Shown: positions 16,419 through 25,735 of the stretch, piece after piece
Layout of the letters: every line of letters begins with the position of its first letter
Numbering within the stretch: the stretch's first letter is position 1
Origin: an uncultured Apibacter sp.
GTDB lineage: Bacteria; Bacteroidota; Bacteroidia; Flavobacteriales; Weeksellaceae
NCBI GenBank assembly: GCA_945280365.1
Contig: CALYQD010000007.1
Coordinates: forward strand, 1-64,000
Length of the DNA: 64,000 nucleotides
Reading direction: 5' to 3'
Notes under the pieces: model-generated
The model's database searches: none
The model's input: the letters and a program-made list of their open reading frames with translations, nothing else
What the model was told of the DNA's origin: nothing
Program-made: the position numbers and the translations under genes

Positions 16419-17633
16419 TTACTTGATACGTAGAAGTTTTGCCATATAAAATCCATCAAAATTACATACCGAAGGCATTAATTTTTTTTCTTCAATTAAC
16501 TCATAATTTGAATTTTCTTTCAAAAAATTCTCTACTTGCAAAGAGTTTTCAGAAGGTAAAATAGAACATGTAGCATAAACTAAGATCCCATCTTTCTTAA
16601 CCAAATTTGAATGATTTTGCAATATTTGTCTTTGTTCTTCTTTTACTCGCCCAATAAATTCTTCATTTAATTTCCATTTTGCATCAGGATTCCTTCTTAA
16701 GACACCTAATCCAGAACAAGGAGCATCAATTAAAACTCTATCGGCACTATTTTCAAGTCTTTTTAATGTTTTTGAATCCTCGATAATTTTAGTCTGGATG
16801 TTATGAGCTCCATTTCTTCTAGCTCTTTGTTTAAGCGTTTGAAGTTTCCATTCATGTATATCCATAGCGATGATATGTCCTTTATTTTCCATCAAAGCTG
16901 CAAGATGTAAGGTTTTACCACCAGCACCCGCGCAAGAATCAATCACTCGCATTCCGGGTTTTACCTCTAAAAATTCTCCTACTCTTTGTGATGAAGCATC
17001 TTGAATTTCAAATAATCCGTCTTTAAATGCTTGAGTTTTAAAGATATTTTTCTTATCTTCCATAATAAGAGCATCTTTATACCCTTTAATATAATCTACA
17101 TAAACATTTTCTTCCCTCAAAACCTCTATCAAATTTTCAGCAGTAATTTTAAGAGAGTTGGTTCTAATAACAGTTTGGGCAGGAACATTTAAAGCATTTA
17201 TTTCTCGACTCCATTGTTCACCCAATTCATTCTCTAATACAGTTTGCATCCACTCTGGAATAGAATATTTTATTGAAGGTGAAGGAAAAGGTAGTTTAAA
17301 TCGATCTTTTATTTTTTTAACATATACTTTTTCAAATTCCGGAAAAGGTTCGAGCCCCATTTTATTGTATAGCAAATAAGTGGCTATAATTAAATTAATA
17401 GACTCAGGAGAAAGTTTTCGATTGGCAAAAAATTCCAATTGGTTTTTCCATCGAATGATTTCATAAAATGATTCGGAAACAAAGCCACGGTCTTTACTAC
17501 CCCATTTCTTATTAAATTTTAAAGTTCTTTCCAGAACCTTATCAGCATATTTATTAGGCTCGAAAAAACTTTCATGTAAGGCATTGTGTAATCCTATAAT
17601 TAAATTTCTGTGTAACTTTATCTTTGAATTCAT
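16419..17633 (-). CDS. RsmB/NOP2-family RNA m5C methyltransferase
   Basis: About 404 residues. The N-terminal half is helical (NusB-like position) and the C-terminal half is a class I SAM methyltransferase with DSCAGAGGKTLHLA as SAM loop. The two catalytic cysteines of m5C RNA methyltransferases are visible in DAPCSGLG and ATCSILPSE. The target is probably 16S rRNA C967 or a similar site. I chose the ATG at 17633 (MNSKIKLHRN) over 17654, which adds seven hydrophobic residues. Confidence 0.9.
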   Translation of the reverse strand: MNSKIKLHRNLIIGLHNALHESFFEPNKYADKVLERTLKFNKKWGSKDRGFVSESFYEIIRWKNQLEFFANRKLSPESINLIIATYLLYNKMGLEPFPEFEKVYVKKIKDRFKLPFPSPSIKYSIPEWMQTVLENELGEQWSREINALNVPAQTVIRTNSLKITAENLIEVLREENVYVDYIKGYKDALIMEDKKNIFKTQAFKDGLFEIQDASSQRVGEFLEVKPGMRVIDSCAGAGGKTLHLAALMENKGHIIAMDIHEWKLQTLKQRARRNGAHNIQTKIIEDSKTLKRLENSADRVLIDAPCSGLGVLRRNPDAKWKLNEEFIGRVKEEQRQILQNHSNLVKKDGILVYATCSILPSENSLQVENFLKENSNYELIEEKKLMPSVCNFDGFYMAKLLRIK

Positions 17634-17751
17634 GGAAATGAAAAATATTTGCAAATATATAGGTTAATTATAATATTCAAATTACTGTGAAAATAATTAA
17701 GCCTATTTTTGTGAAAATAAAATAATTAAAAAATTTTTAACAATTATAACA

Positions 17752-18456
17752 ATGAAGGTGTATTTCATTCCGGGATTAGGAGCAAAATCCAGATGTTTTA
17801 AATTTATTGAACTACCCGAGGGATATGAAAAAATTAATATAGAATGGCATTTACCCGAAAAAAATGATTCTTTAATTAGCTATTCCTCTAAAATGGCGGA
17901 ATGTATAGATCAATCAGAACCATTTATTTTAGTTGGTTATTCCTTTGGAGGTGTAATAGTTCAGGAAATGAATAAATTTTTAAATCCTGAAAAAACCATT
18001 CTTATTGCAAGTATGAAAGATGTAACCCAAATTCCTCGATTGTTTAAGATTTTAAAAAAAATAAAATTTGCGAAGTGGTTTCCTATTAAATTTTTCACCA
18101 ATAAAAAAATAGTTTCTTATGCCTTTATAAGGTCGCTATATTTCAGTATATTACCATCAAAAAGGCAAAAAAGAAATCAGTTTAAGCTTGACGAACTAAT
18201 GGTTCAATTGGATTCTGAATATTTTAGATGGTCTATAGATCAAATTATTAATTGGCAACCTGAGCAAGAATTAGTAGGAATTTATCAGATACATGGCACA
18301 AAAGATATTATTTTTCCATTTAAGAAAATTCATGAATCTTATTCTAATAAGGTAAACAAATCTCTTGAAATAATAGAAGATGCTTCACATCTTTTAGTAT
18401 TAGAATCACCCAAAAAAGTGAATAATGCATTAAAAAAAATAATTTTAGATCATTAA
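17752..18456 (+). CDS. Alpha/beta hydrolase
   Basis: 234 residues with the nucleophile elbow GYSFGG (about 63-68), an oxyanion strand YFIPGLGAK at the start, an acid in GTKDIIFP and a histidine in DASHLLVLESP. That completes a Ser-Asp-His triad. No signal peptide, so cytoplasmic. The substrate cannot be told from the sequence. It stands alone with about 100 non-coding bases on each side. Confidence 0.85.
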   Translation: MKVYFIPGLGAKSRCFKFIELPEGYEKINIEWHLPEKNDSLISYSSKMAECIDQSEPFILVGYSFGGVIVQEMNKFLNPEKTILIASMKDVTQIPRLFKILKKIKFAKWFPIKFFTNKKIVSYAFIRSLYFSILPSKRQKRNQFKLDELMVQLDSEYFRWSIDQIINWQPEQELVGIYQIHGTKDIIFPFKKIHESYSNKVNKSLEIIEDASHLLVLESPKKVNNALKKIILDH

Positions 18457-18573
18457 TTGATAATGATTAATGAAAAAAAATAAAAATGTTAACAATACTT
18501 AAAATATTTCTTTTTTTATTAAGTTTGTACAATAAATATTTGCGCATTTAGATTCTAAATTAATAATTACTAG

Positions 18574-19539
18574 ATGAGATCATTTCGATTATTTTTATTT
18601 TTTATATTTTTTATTATTATAACTTATGAAAAATTGTATGGGCAGCAAAGTATTCCGTTTGACCAACAATATCTATTGTCGGATAAGGTATTGATAAACC
18701 CTTCCTATACGGGATCTACGGATGATATTGTGTTAAAGTCAACCTATCATCAGCAGTTTAGCAATTTTAATGAAAGTCCGAATACGCAAACCATTAGCAC
18801 TCATTTTAATGCTTTTGACAGGGTAGGATTAGGAGCTTACTTTTTCAGAGATGAAAACGGTCCCATAACATTAACAGGTGCCAATATATCGGGAGCTTAT
18901 CATATTCCTTTAGCGGATGACGAAAATCGAGAAGAAAATCAATTTTCATTCGGAGCATCTTTCAGTTTTTTTTCTCAATCATTTGAATATTCGAAATTGA
19001 GACCTGAAGATGAGAACGATCCACTTTTATATGGTGATAAGTCTGTATTTTTGCCCTACTTGAATTTAGGAATGTCTGTAGCCTATGAAGGTTTTTTTGC
19101 AGGAGTATCCGTTCAAGACATTCCATTAGGTAAAAACAAACCGGTGGTAAATTCCATCGAACCTTCACCATCATGGTACTATCTGAACTTAGGCTATGAT
19201 TGGGAATTAGTAGATTCATTTTTTATAGAGCCTTCATTTATGATGAGTTTAAATACGAATTCGGAAAGAATGATGGATATAAATTTAAAAGCAAAGTATA
19301 AAAATGATTTTAATGCATTTGCTTTTGGAGTAAGCTATAGAACAGCAAAAGATTCGCAAGTAAGTGGAGGTCTATCATTGACACCATTTGTACAAGCAGA
19401 TCTAGGCAGGTTGAATTTTACCTTCGGGTATAACTTCGGTATCACAGATATATTTAAGAAAGGAGGAGATGGTTTATTGGTAGGAATAGGTTATAGGATA
19501 GAAAATTTTATAAATCCGCAAGGATTCCGTTACAGATAG
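18574..19539 (+). CDS. PorP/SprF-family type IX secretion outer-membrane protein
   Basis: 321 residues. A signal peptide (about 1-23) is followed by QQSIPFDQQYLLSDKVLINP, where the NPSYTGS segment is the family hallmark, and a predicted beta-barrel of about 14 strands ending in aromatic FRYR. PorP/SprF proteins work with type IX secretion and gliding, often paired with an adhesin. No adhesin gene is adjacent, so this copy may serve a distant partner. Confidence 0.88.
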   Translation: MRSFRLFLFFIFFIIITYEKLYGQQSIPFDQQYLLSDKVLINPSYTGSTDDIVLKSTYHQQFSNFNESPNTQTISTHFNAFDRVGLGAYFFRDENGPITLTGANISGAYHIPLADDENREENQFSFGASFSFFSQSFEYSKLRPEDENDPLLYGDKSVFLPYLNLGMSVAYEGFFAGVSVQDIPLGKNKPVVNSIEPSPSWYYLNLGYDWELVDSFFIEPSFMMSLNTNSERMMDINLKAKYKNDFNAFAFGVSYRTAKDSQVSGGLSLTPFVQADLGRLNFTFGYNFGITDIFKKGGDGLLVGIGYRIENFINPQGFRYR

Positions 19540-19553
19540 AAGAATTTTTAAAG

Positions 19554-20069
19554 ATGGTTGAACACGTAATATTAGTAAATGAGAATGATGAAGTACAGGG
19601 AGAGATGGAGAAACAAGAAGCACATCTAAAAGGAGTATTACATCGAGCATTTTCAATTTTTATTTTTAATAATAAAAAAGAGCTTCTTATACAACAAAGA
19701 GCAAAAATAAAATATCATTCAGCCTTAAAATGGACCAATACATGTTGTAGCCATCCTCGAGTGGGAGAGAGCTATTTAGAAGGAGCACACCGACGGTTAA
19801 AGGAAGAATTGGGATTTAATTGCGAATTACAAAAAAAATTTGACTTTATATATAAGGCTGAGGTAGGAGATGGTATGATTGAGCATGAGTATGATTATGT
19901 TTTTACAGGGCAATATGAAGGAGAAATACACATAAATCCTCTTGAAATTGAATCAGTGAAATGGATAAATCTTATTGATTTAAAAAAGGATATAAAGCTA
20001 CATCCAGATAATTATACAGAATGGTTTAAGATCATTTTTGAAAATTATGAAAAATATATTGAATATTAA
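19554..20069 (+). CDS. idi: Isopentenyl-diphosphate delta-isomerase, type I
   Basis: 171 residues with a Nudix-like fold. It converts IPP to DMAPP for isoprenoids such as menaquinone side chains. The metal/active-site motif is TNTCCSHP (C64 or C65), then RRLKEELGF (Nudix-like, 80-88) and EHEYDYVF with the active-site glutamate. It starts 14 bases after the porP/sprF-like gene and is followed by yjbQ. Confidence 0.93.
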   Translation: MVEHVILVNENDEVQGEMEKQEAHLKGVLHRAFSIFIFNNKKELLIQQRAKIKYHSALKWTNTCCSHPRVGESYLEGAHRRLKEELGFNCELQKKFDFIYKAEVGDGMIEHEYDYVFTGQYEGEIHINPLEIESVKWINLIDLKKDIKLHPDNYTEWFKIIFENYEKYIEY

Positions 20070-20100
20070 TTTATAATACATTCTAAAAAACTGAACAGAA

Positions 20101-20511
20101 TTGGTATCTCAAATTGAATTTTTTCTTGAAGAACGAAATAGAGGCTTTCATATAATAACTGATGAAATAACTAAAAAGCTCCCTTCTTTACCACATACAG
20201 GTATACTCAATCTTTTTATAAAACATACTTCTGCAGGCTTAGCGATAAATGAAAACGCAGATCGTGAAGTTAGAGTGGATTTAGAAAATATTTTTAATCA
20301 GCTAGTTAAAGAAGGAGAACCTTATTATACACATACTTATGAAGGGATAGATGATATGCCTTCTCATGCAAAATCTATACTTGCGGGATCAAGTTTATCA
20401 ATACCCATTACTAATAGGAAACTAAATTTAGGAACTTGGCAGGGCATTTACTTATGTGAATTTAGAAATAGAGGAGGTAATAGAAAAATAGTTGCTACCA
20501 TTTTAAGTTAA
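20101..20511 (+). CDS. YjbQ family protein (UPF0047)
   Basis: 136 residues with conserved HTSAGLAINENAD and HTYEGIDDMPSHAKS, and the ending CEFRNRGG. Members complement thiamine-phosphate synthase mutants weakly, hence the name secondary thiamine-phosphate synthase; the native role is not settled. The start is TTG at 20101, as no ATG lies near and the protein is full length from there. About 30 bases after idi. Confidence 0.88.
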   Translation: MVSQIEFFLEERNRGFHIITDEITKKLPSLPHTGILNLFIKHTSAGLAINENADREVRVDLENIFNQLVKEGEPYYTHTYEGIDDMPSHAKSILAGSSLSIPITNRKLNLGTWQGIYLCEFRNRGGNRKIVATILS

Positions 20512-20584
20512 AACTTTTGTGCTAAATAATTAATGCTTTATTAAACATTCAATTTATGTTTTTATTAAAATTATTTTCGAACTA

Positions 20585-21817
20585 TTAAGAATTATTTTTG
20601 GATGGTTTTTGAAAGATAATTATATAAATTAAATAAAATAATATGCCTAAAGGGAATAACAAACTACTCCAAGATAAAACAAAAAAATAATTAGGTATAA
20701 TTTTCTTACCAAGATAAATAAAAGAGCCTTGTAAGAATAATAACACTTCTGATATAAAATAAAAACCTAAAAAAAATAAGGTACCCATTTTAATGAGCTT
20801 GCTTTTACTATCTATCCAATTATTGTGAAGCATAAGTAATATAAAGCTAAGACAAGTATAAATGCCTAATGTCTCCAAATGAATAAAGCCAATACGTAGA
20901 TTTTTTATTTCGTAAGAATATTGCGCTATTTCAGGGTTGAAAAGGAATAATTGGATTATAACTTTTAGTAAGAGAGATAAGAAAAAAAAGCTATATAAAA
21001 GTTGTAATGATAGCGATTTTGATTGTATGAGGGCAAGAAGATAAGGATGAATAAATCTTAAGAACAAAAATAAAAAAGCGATATTACATATAATACCAAA
21101 GCAATAAGAAAAATAAATATATTGGGAATGAATAAACCAACTAAGAGGTAATCCAAAAGAAAAAATAATTCCCAATAAAACTAAAATATAAAATATATAG
21201 GTAATCTTTGAATAAATTAAAGAATAATTTATATCCAATACTTTCAGAATTAAAGCAAAACATCCTAATAAAAACCATCCATTAATTTGAAAATGTAAAA
21301 AAAATTGAATGCAAATGGAATATAAAATAGAACTTTTACCTAAAGTTCCCATTGTTATGCCAAGTCCCCAAATTCCAAATGTAGAAAAGAGCATACAAGC
21401 TAATGCGGTTTTTATAAAAAGAGTACTTATGTCTTTTTGGCGTAAATTTTTAAAAGTCAAATAGCAAAAATAATAGGAGCATAAAATATGTAAAGCTGAA
21501 AATAAAATAGAGTATAAGCCATATCCTTGGAAAGGAAAACTCACAAACATACCGACAATAGATAGTTGAGTAATCCAAAAAAGTGTTGAATATAACGATT
21601 GATTTTTTTTACTTTTAGGGATGAAATAAAGATAGATCAAAATATAAAATATTTGATACAACCAGCCTAGCATTGCTATATGAGAATGGGTATGTAGAAA
21701 ATTACTATAAGGAAAATTTATGGAATAATATTGAAGAATTCTCAGTATAAAACCAAGAATTCCTGCAATAAATAAATTTAAAAAACTAACAAAAAACCAT
21801 TTTTTAACCATTTGCAA
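20585..21817 (-). CDS. Haem-copper-oxidase-like polytopic membrane protein
   Basis: 410 residues with about 12 predicted helices. Histidines lie in helix contexts that recall subunit I of haem-copper oxidases and NO reductases: HTHSHIAMLGW (about 43-53), SALHILCSYY, and QFFLHFQINGW (about 168-178). It follows ric by one base and an Rrf2 regulator upstream, so the three form an operon. I infer a haem-binding role in nitric-oxide handling. It is too short and lacks motifs to be called NorB. Confidence 0.6.
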   Translation of the reverse strand: MQMVKKWFFVSFLNLFIAGILGFILRILQYYSINFPYSNFLHTHSHIAMLGWLYQIFYILIYLYFIPKSKKNQSLYSTLFWITQLSIVGMFVSFPFQGYGLYSILFSALHILCSYYFCYLTFKNLRQKDISTLFIKTALACMLFSTFGIWGLGITMGTLGKSSILYSICIQFFLHFQINGWFLLGCFALILKVLDINYSLIYSKITYIFYILVLLGIIFSFGLPLSWFIHSQYIYFSYCFGIICNIAFLFLFLRFIHPYLLALIQSKSLSLQLLYSFFFLSLLLKVIIQLFLFNPEIAQYSYEIKNLRIGFIHLETLGIYTCLSFILLMLHNNWIDSKSKLIKMGTLFFLGFYFISEVLLFLQGSFIYLGKKIIPNYFFVLSWSSLLFPLGILFYLIYIIIFQKPSKNNS

Positions 21818-21818
21818 A

Positions 21819-22538
21819 TTATTTCATAGTAGATTCCATTACAATAGCCTGTGGAAATAAAATATTATTTTCTAAATGAATATGCTTATGAAGATTTTGC
21901 TCAAATTCATCTAACATAGCAAAAGAGACTCGATAAGTATTACAAGCTTCCGCAGGAGGTGTATAATTTTGTGTTAATTCCGCTATTTTATGAAATCTTT
22001 CTCCTTCCACGTCATGTTCATGCTTCATCATAGTAATAGGATTTTCAACTGTTCCAAAATGAGGTGTCTCATACGGAAGATTATTAATTTTAGCTTCATT
22101 CATAATTCTAATAAAAGGGAATAAAATTTTTTCCTCCTTTTGTAGATGAGCTTCCAATTCGATAACCGATTCAGAGAATAAACTATAAACTTCTATTAAT
22201 TCAGGATGTCTGTCGCCATGAACTTTTTGTACTTTATCTAAGAATTTCAATAGTGAAGGGCTCTTTTCTCGAATATATCGATGATAAACTTTTTCAATAT
22301 AGTCAGCCAATAAATCCAGAGGCCATGATTTGAAATCGATATTTTCATCCTTTTCTGCAATGGCTTCTGTAAGTTTAGTGATTAATTCTTGCATGTCAAC
22401 TGATTTTTTTTCACAGGCCTGCTGTATAGTTCTATCACCTTTACAGCAGAAATCAATACCAAATTTTGAAAAAACAGAAGCAGTTCTGAAATTTTCTGCT
22501 ACAATTTCTCCTATGGTTGCATCTAACATATTTTTCAT
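21819..22538 (-). CDS. ric: Iron-sulfur cluster repair di-iron protein (RIC/ScdA/YtfE)
   Basis: 239 residues. An N-terminal ScdA domain is recognised by GIDFCCKGDRTIQQAC (about 27-42). A hemerythrin-like domain follows with the histidines expected to bind two irons (HRYIREK, HLQKEEKILFP, MMKHEHDVEGE, HKHIHLENNILFP). These proteins repair Fe-S clusters damaged by NO or peroxide. It is sandwiched between rrf2 (7 bases upstream) and the haem-copper-like protein, which fits NO-responsive control. Confidence 0.93.
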   Translation of the reverse strand: MKNMLDATIGEIVAENFRTASVFSKFGIDFCCKGDRTIQQACEKKSVDMQELITKLTEAIAEKDENIDFKSWPLDLLADYIEKVYHRYIREKSPSLLKFLDKVQKVHGDRHPELIEVYSLFSESVIELEAHLQKEEKILFPFIRIMNEAKINNLPYETPHFGTVENPITMMKHEHDVEGERFHKIAELTQNYTPPAEACNTYRVSFAMLDEFEQNLHKHIHLENNILFPQAIVMESTMK

Positions 22539-22545
22539 GATTTAA

Positions 22546-22986
22546 TTAATTTAAGATTTTTAAAAAAGTTGAACCGGAAATAACATCCGTAATCATAGTT
22601 TCAATACTAATTTCTTCAAGTGTTTTCTGTAACTGTTTACGTACAGCTTTAAATTTATGATGGGCTGGACAAGGATGATTTTCCGAGCATTTGGGTAATC
22701 CTAATGCACAGCCTTTAAAGATCGAATCGCCATCCACAGCTAGCACAATATCATAAATTTTAATCTTAGGTAATAGATCAAGAGATATACTAAATCCACC
22801 GTTTGGCCCCTTGTGAGAGGTAATTATACTATGCTTTACTAAAGTTTGTAAAATTTTAGCAGTAAAAGCCTCCGGAGAATTTATTTCTCTGGAAATATCT
22901 TTCAATCTGGGTTTATTATCCGAAAATGATTGTGAGCCAATAAAAACAGTAGCTCTAATAGCGTATTCACAGCTTTTTGAAAACAA
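22546..22986 (-). CDS. Rrf2-family regulator (NsrR-like)
   Basis: 146 residues. The winged helix includes CEYAIRATVFIG at the N-terminus and GPNGGFSISLD in the wing. Cysteines in the loop CALGLPKCSENHPC could bind an Fe-S cluster as in NsrR or IscR. It heads the ric operon and so probably controls it in response to NO. It is a paralogue of the regulator at 26590, which shares the same cysteine spacing. The name NsrR is inferred from context. Confidence 0.85.
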   Translation of the reverse strand: MFSKSCEYAIRATVFIGSQSFSDNKPRLKDISREINSPEAFTAKILQTLVKHSIITSHKGPNGGFSISLDLLPKIKIYDIVLAVDGDSIFKGCALGLPKCSENHPCPAHHKFKAVRKQLQKTLEEISIETMITDVISGSTFLKILN

Positions 22987-23047
22987 TTTTTAAACAATTA
23001 ATAATTTTCAAAGATATAAAATTTTTAATAAAGGACAAAATTGTCTT

Positions 23048-23385
23048 TTATTAATCATTAATAATATTCAATATTTATCTGCGATAAAAAATGAATATAT
23101 TTTTAAATAAAATTAAATTATAAGCAAAATATGTATTTATATTTTAAAAATAAATGTAAAAAAATTATATATCTTAAAAAAGATAATGAAAAAATATTCT
23201 TTGTTAAGTTAACAAATTGAAAATAAATCATTTATTTATAGAATTTATAAATATTAAAGATAATAAAGATGTAAAAATCCTTTTATGAAGATAAAATTAG
23301 TATACTTGCAATCCTAAAACTATGTTTAAATACTGCATTTGAAATAATGTTTTCAAAGAATTGTGAATAAAAAATTAAAATTATG
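23048..23385 (+). repeat. Left direct repeat: rrf2 promoter region and broken first codons
   Basis: This segment closely resembles about 26302-26628. The match runs through shared blocks such as AAGCAAAATATG and ATATTCTTTGTTAAGTTAA, with small indels, and reaches into a coding start. At 23347 it reads MFSKNCE, then TAA, then KIKIM, against MFSKTSEYAIKIM in the intact gene at 26590. The -7 motif is TATACTTG (23301-23308), one base off the TATATTTG of the right copy. The cassette gene at 23383 starts exactly at the Met that corresponds to codon 13 of rrf2. Confidence 0.8.
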
Positions 23386-24486
23386 TTTTTTAAAAAATTT
23401 TGGAAAAAAAAATCAAAGTCTGAAATTCAATCTGTACAAGATAAATCAATTGATTCAGATAAAATATTTCTTTCTATTCAAACATTCTGGACACAGGTAA
23501 AAGCATCTGAACAGACATTTAATACACTAGAACTAATCTCCATCATGGAGAATCTCAATAATCTTTTAGTAGATAATCAATTAGATGTTATTGCAGAGCT
23601 TACACCAGGAGATAAAAAAAATCATAAAATAATTTTTACGGCTCAAGGCCGTATTGAGCAGTTTGAACTAGTGATGCGAATCGTTAAACATGCACCAGAT
23701 CTTAATTTTTTTGAAATAGAAGCATTTAGAACACGGGTTAAAAATCTGGATACATTCTCTATCTCTATAGCTCATGATGATGATTCTTTTTCATTGAAAC
23801 CAACTGATTTATTGATTTCTCATAATGAAGAATATCGTAAAATCTCTTTGAAAATTGCGTTTGGTAAAACTATTCCTGAAGAGATGAAGCAAATCGCCCA
23901 ATCGACTGCATTCACCTTGCTTGATCATGTATTAGGAGAATATGATTTTTCTATTAAAATTGGAAGTGTTAACTTTTTAGAAACTCCCAATGAGGAAAAC
24001 GCAGTACCTCTTAATGAATTTGTAAAGATATTTGATCATTTATGGCAAGATAAATTAAAGCATACAGGTATTTTTCCTCTTTCTGATAATGAGGATAGAT
24101 GGAGTGTATTTGAAATCAGTTATGAAAATGATCCTGACAGTAAAAAACTTGTACAAAGAAATGAGACAGCCGATGTATTGGTAGGTGATTTCAATTATTG
24201 CTATGCTTTGAATGTAACAGCTGATGTGGATAGTAAGGAAATTTTATCTCTTGTTTATGAACTAGAAGACACTATTAATCCAGCTCTACAAATTAATAAA
24301 CAGGGCATTCATTGTCAAAATACCTTTTATCAAGGCGTAAGAACCATGTTATGGCATGTGCAAGATAAACAATCAGCTATTGCATTAGCACAACGTGCGG
24401 CAGATCAGTATAAAACCCTATCAGCTAAAATTGAGTGCGAATTTGACCCGTGCTGGTCACAATATTTAAGATGGGTAGGAAAATGA
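23383..24486 (+). CDS. Uncharacterised protein with DUF695-like C-terminal part
   Basis: 367 residues, soluble, no signal peptide. A basic start (MFFKKFWKKKSKSE) leads into an acidic, mixed alpha/beta protein. The last 130 residues (from about 233, with GDFNYCYALNVTADV, LVYELEDTINPAL and QGVRTMLWHV) resemble the DUF695 family of small uncharacterised proteins often seen near secreted toxins. It is the first gene of a cassette between two direct repeats and begins within a duplicated rrf2 start, so the rrf2 promoter could drive it. Function unknown. Confidence 0.6.
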   Translation: MFFKKFWKKKSKSEIQSVQDKSIDSDKIFLSIQTFWTQVKASEQTFNTLELISIMENLNNLLVDNQLDVIAELTPGDKKNHKIIFTAQGRIEQFELVMRIVKHAPDLNFFEIEAFRTRVKNLDTFSISIAHDDDSFSLKPTDLLISHNEEYRKISLKIAFGKTIPEEMKQIAQSTAFTLLDHVLGEYDFSIKIGSVNFLETPNEENAVPLNEFVKIFDHLWQDKLKHTGIFPLSDNEDRWSVFEISYENDPDSKKLVQRNETADVLVGDFNYCYALNVTADVDSKEILSLVYELEDTINPALQINKQGIHCQNTFYQGVRTMLWHVQDKQSAIALAQRAADQYKTLSAKIECEFDPCWSQYLRWVGK

Positions 24487-24529
24487 AGATAACGATATTT
24501 TATTAATATTTTTATTAGTTATATTCTTT

Positions 24530-24661
24530 ATGTTTTTTTTCTTAATTACAAATGAAATAGTCAATGCGATTGTATTGGGATATCATAAAGATATAACAGT
24601 AAAACAACTATTAAGCCATCTGTCATTAGAAGCAGAAAAAATAGTGACCAATTATATTTAA
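24530..24661 (+). CDS. Short ORF, possible fragment
   Basis: A 43-codon frame beginning MFFFLITNEIVNAIVLG and ending LSLEAEKIVTNYI. A hydrophobic start is followed by an amphipathic helix. It lies in the gap between two cassette genes and the frame is open upstream without a start codon, so it may be the end of a broken gene. No family recognised. Confidence 0.25.
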   Translation: MFFFLITNEIVNAIVLGYHKDITVKQLLSHLSLEAEKIVTNYI

Positions 24662-24692
24662 ATGTTACTAAATAAATAAAAAGGAATTTGAA

Positions 24693-25136
24693 ATGAGTGG
24701 GCAAGTTAATTATCTAGAAAAGGCTCCTAAGTTAGGTCAGGAATATTATTATTTATATGTTAGGGAAAACCTCATTTATTCACTATTTAAGTGGCAAGGT
24801 AAAGATTTTGAACAATCATGGCTTAAAAATCATAGACTTTATCCAACTAAAAAAGATGTTATAAAAGCTGCTGAATTTCTAAAGAACTATTTAATATCGC
24901 ATAAGGAACAGCTAAACTGTTTAACATCTGGACCTATTTATGGAACCAAGGTATGGTATGGTTTAGATATGGATGGTTTTAGTGACGACTACAAAGTTAT
25001 GAATTTTAATCCTGAGAATGTGTATCTACAGAAATTATTAAATCTATCTCTGCTTTATAGAACTTCTGATGATTTAGTAAAGGCAGCGAACTTAATAACC
25101 GAAGCTTTAGCTCTGGAAAAGAAAAGATCTAAATGA
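24693..25136 (+). CDS. Uncharacterised cassette protein
   Basis: 147 residues, soluble, rich in Tyr, Leu and Lys (EKAPKLGQEYYYLYVRE, SWLKNHRLYPTKKD). No motif or signal peptide is recognised. An AAGGAATTTG stretch lies just before the ATG. Part of the small-gene cassette between the direct repeats. Its size and neighbourhood resemble immunity proteins, which is only a suggestion. Confidence 0.45.
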   Translation: MSGQVNYLEKAPKLGQEYYYLYVRENLIYSLFKWQGKDFEQSWLKNHRLYPTKKDVIKAAEFLKNYLISHKEQLNCLTSGPIYGTKVWYGLDMDGFSDDYKVMNFNPENVYLQKLLNLSLLYRTSDDLVKAANLITEALALEKKRSK

Positions 25137-25200
25137 AAATCAAGAAAGGATAAGTTAACAAATATCATTTATAAAATTAAACAAAACCATAGGGAATTAA

Positions 25201-25632
25201 ATGAAACATAATATCCATATATCTTTTGAAAATATACTACGCAAAAATGCTGTATTTATAATAATTATTATATTAGTGCAAATTATAAAAATTATATTAG
25301 TGCTAATTATTATGGTGATATGGTGGTGGTTTTTCTCTTCCTCCAGCTTTTATGGTGATTTTAATCTGTCCAGTACAAAACACGGAGAGGATGGTGAGTA
25401 TTACATAAATATGTATCAGCATCTGCCAACAACCCCGTTGGCGGTTAATGAATTGATAGAGGGGAATCGATATTTTTATGTTTTATATAACAAACAAGGT
25501 AAGAAAATATGGCATTCACCCCATTATGCTTATCTATATGATGATATAAATAGTATAAAGCTACCGACTAAAAAAAGTAATTTATTAATATATTATGATG
25601 AAGATAAAAAAATAGTCGATATATCAAGATAA
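25201..25632 (+). CDS. Small membrane-anchored protein, paralogue of the next gene
   Basis: 143 residues. One long N-terminal hydrophobic segment (about 17-47, including IIMVIWWWFF) anchors a globular part that starts SSSSFYGDFNLSST and contains EDGEYYINMYQHLPTTPL and NRYFYVLYNKQGKKIW. The globular part is clearly related to the protein at 25736. No family name is known to me. Tandem related copies with a membrane anchor suggest duplicated immunity genes or surface sensors. Confidence 0.5.
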   Translation: MKHNIHISFENILRKNAVFIIIIILVQIIKIILVLIIMVIWWWFFSSSSFYGDFNLSSTKHGEDGEYYINMYQHLPTTPLAVNELIEGNRYFYVLYNKQGKKIWHSPHYAYLYDDINSIKLPTKKSNLLIYYDEDKKIVDISR

Positions 25633-25735
25633 AATAAATTAAGTATACGGTAGTATAAAGCACAATTAGTATTAAAGATGGAAACCAGTCCTATAATAAA
25701 AGTATGGAAAGACAGATTATAAAAAAAACATAAAA

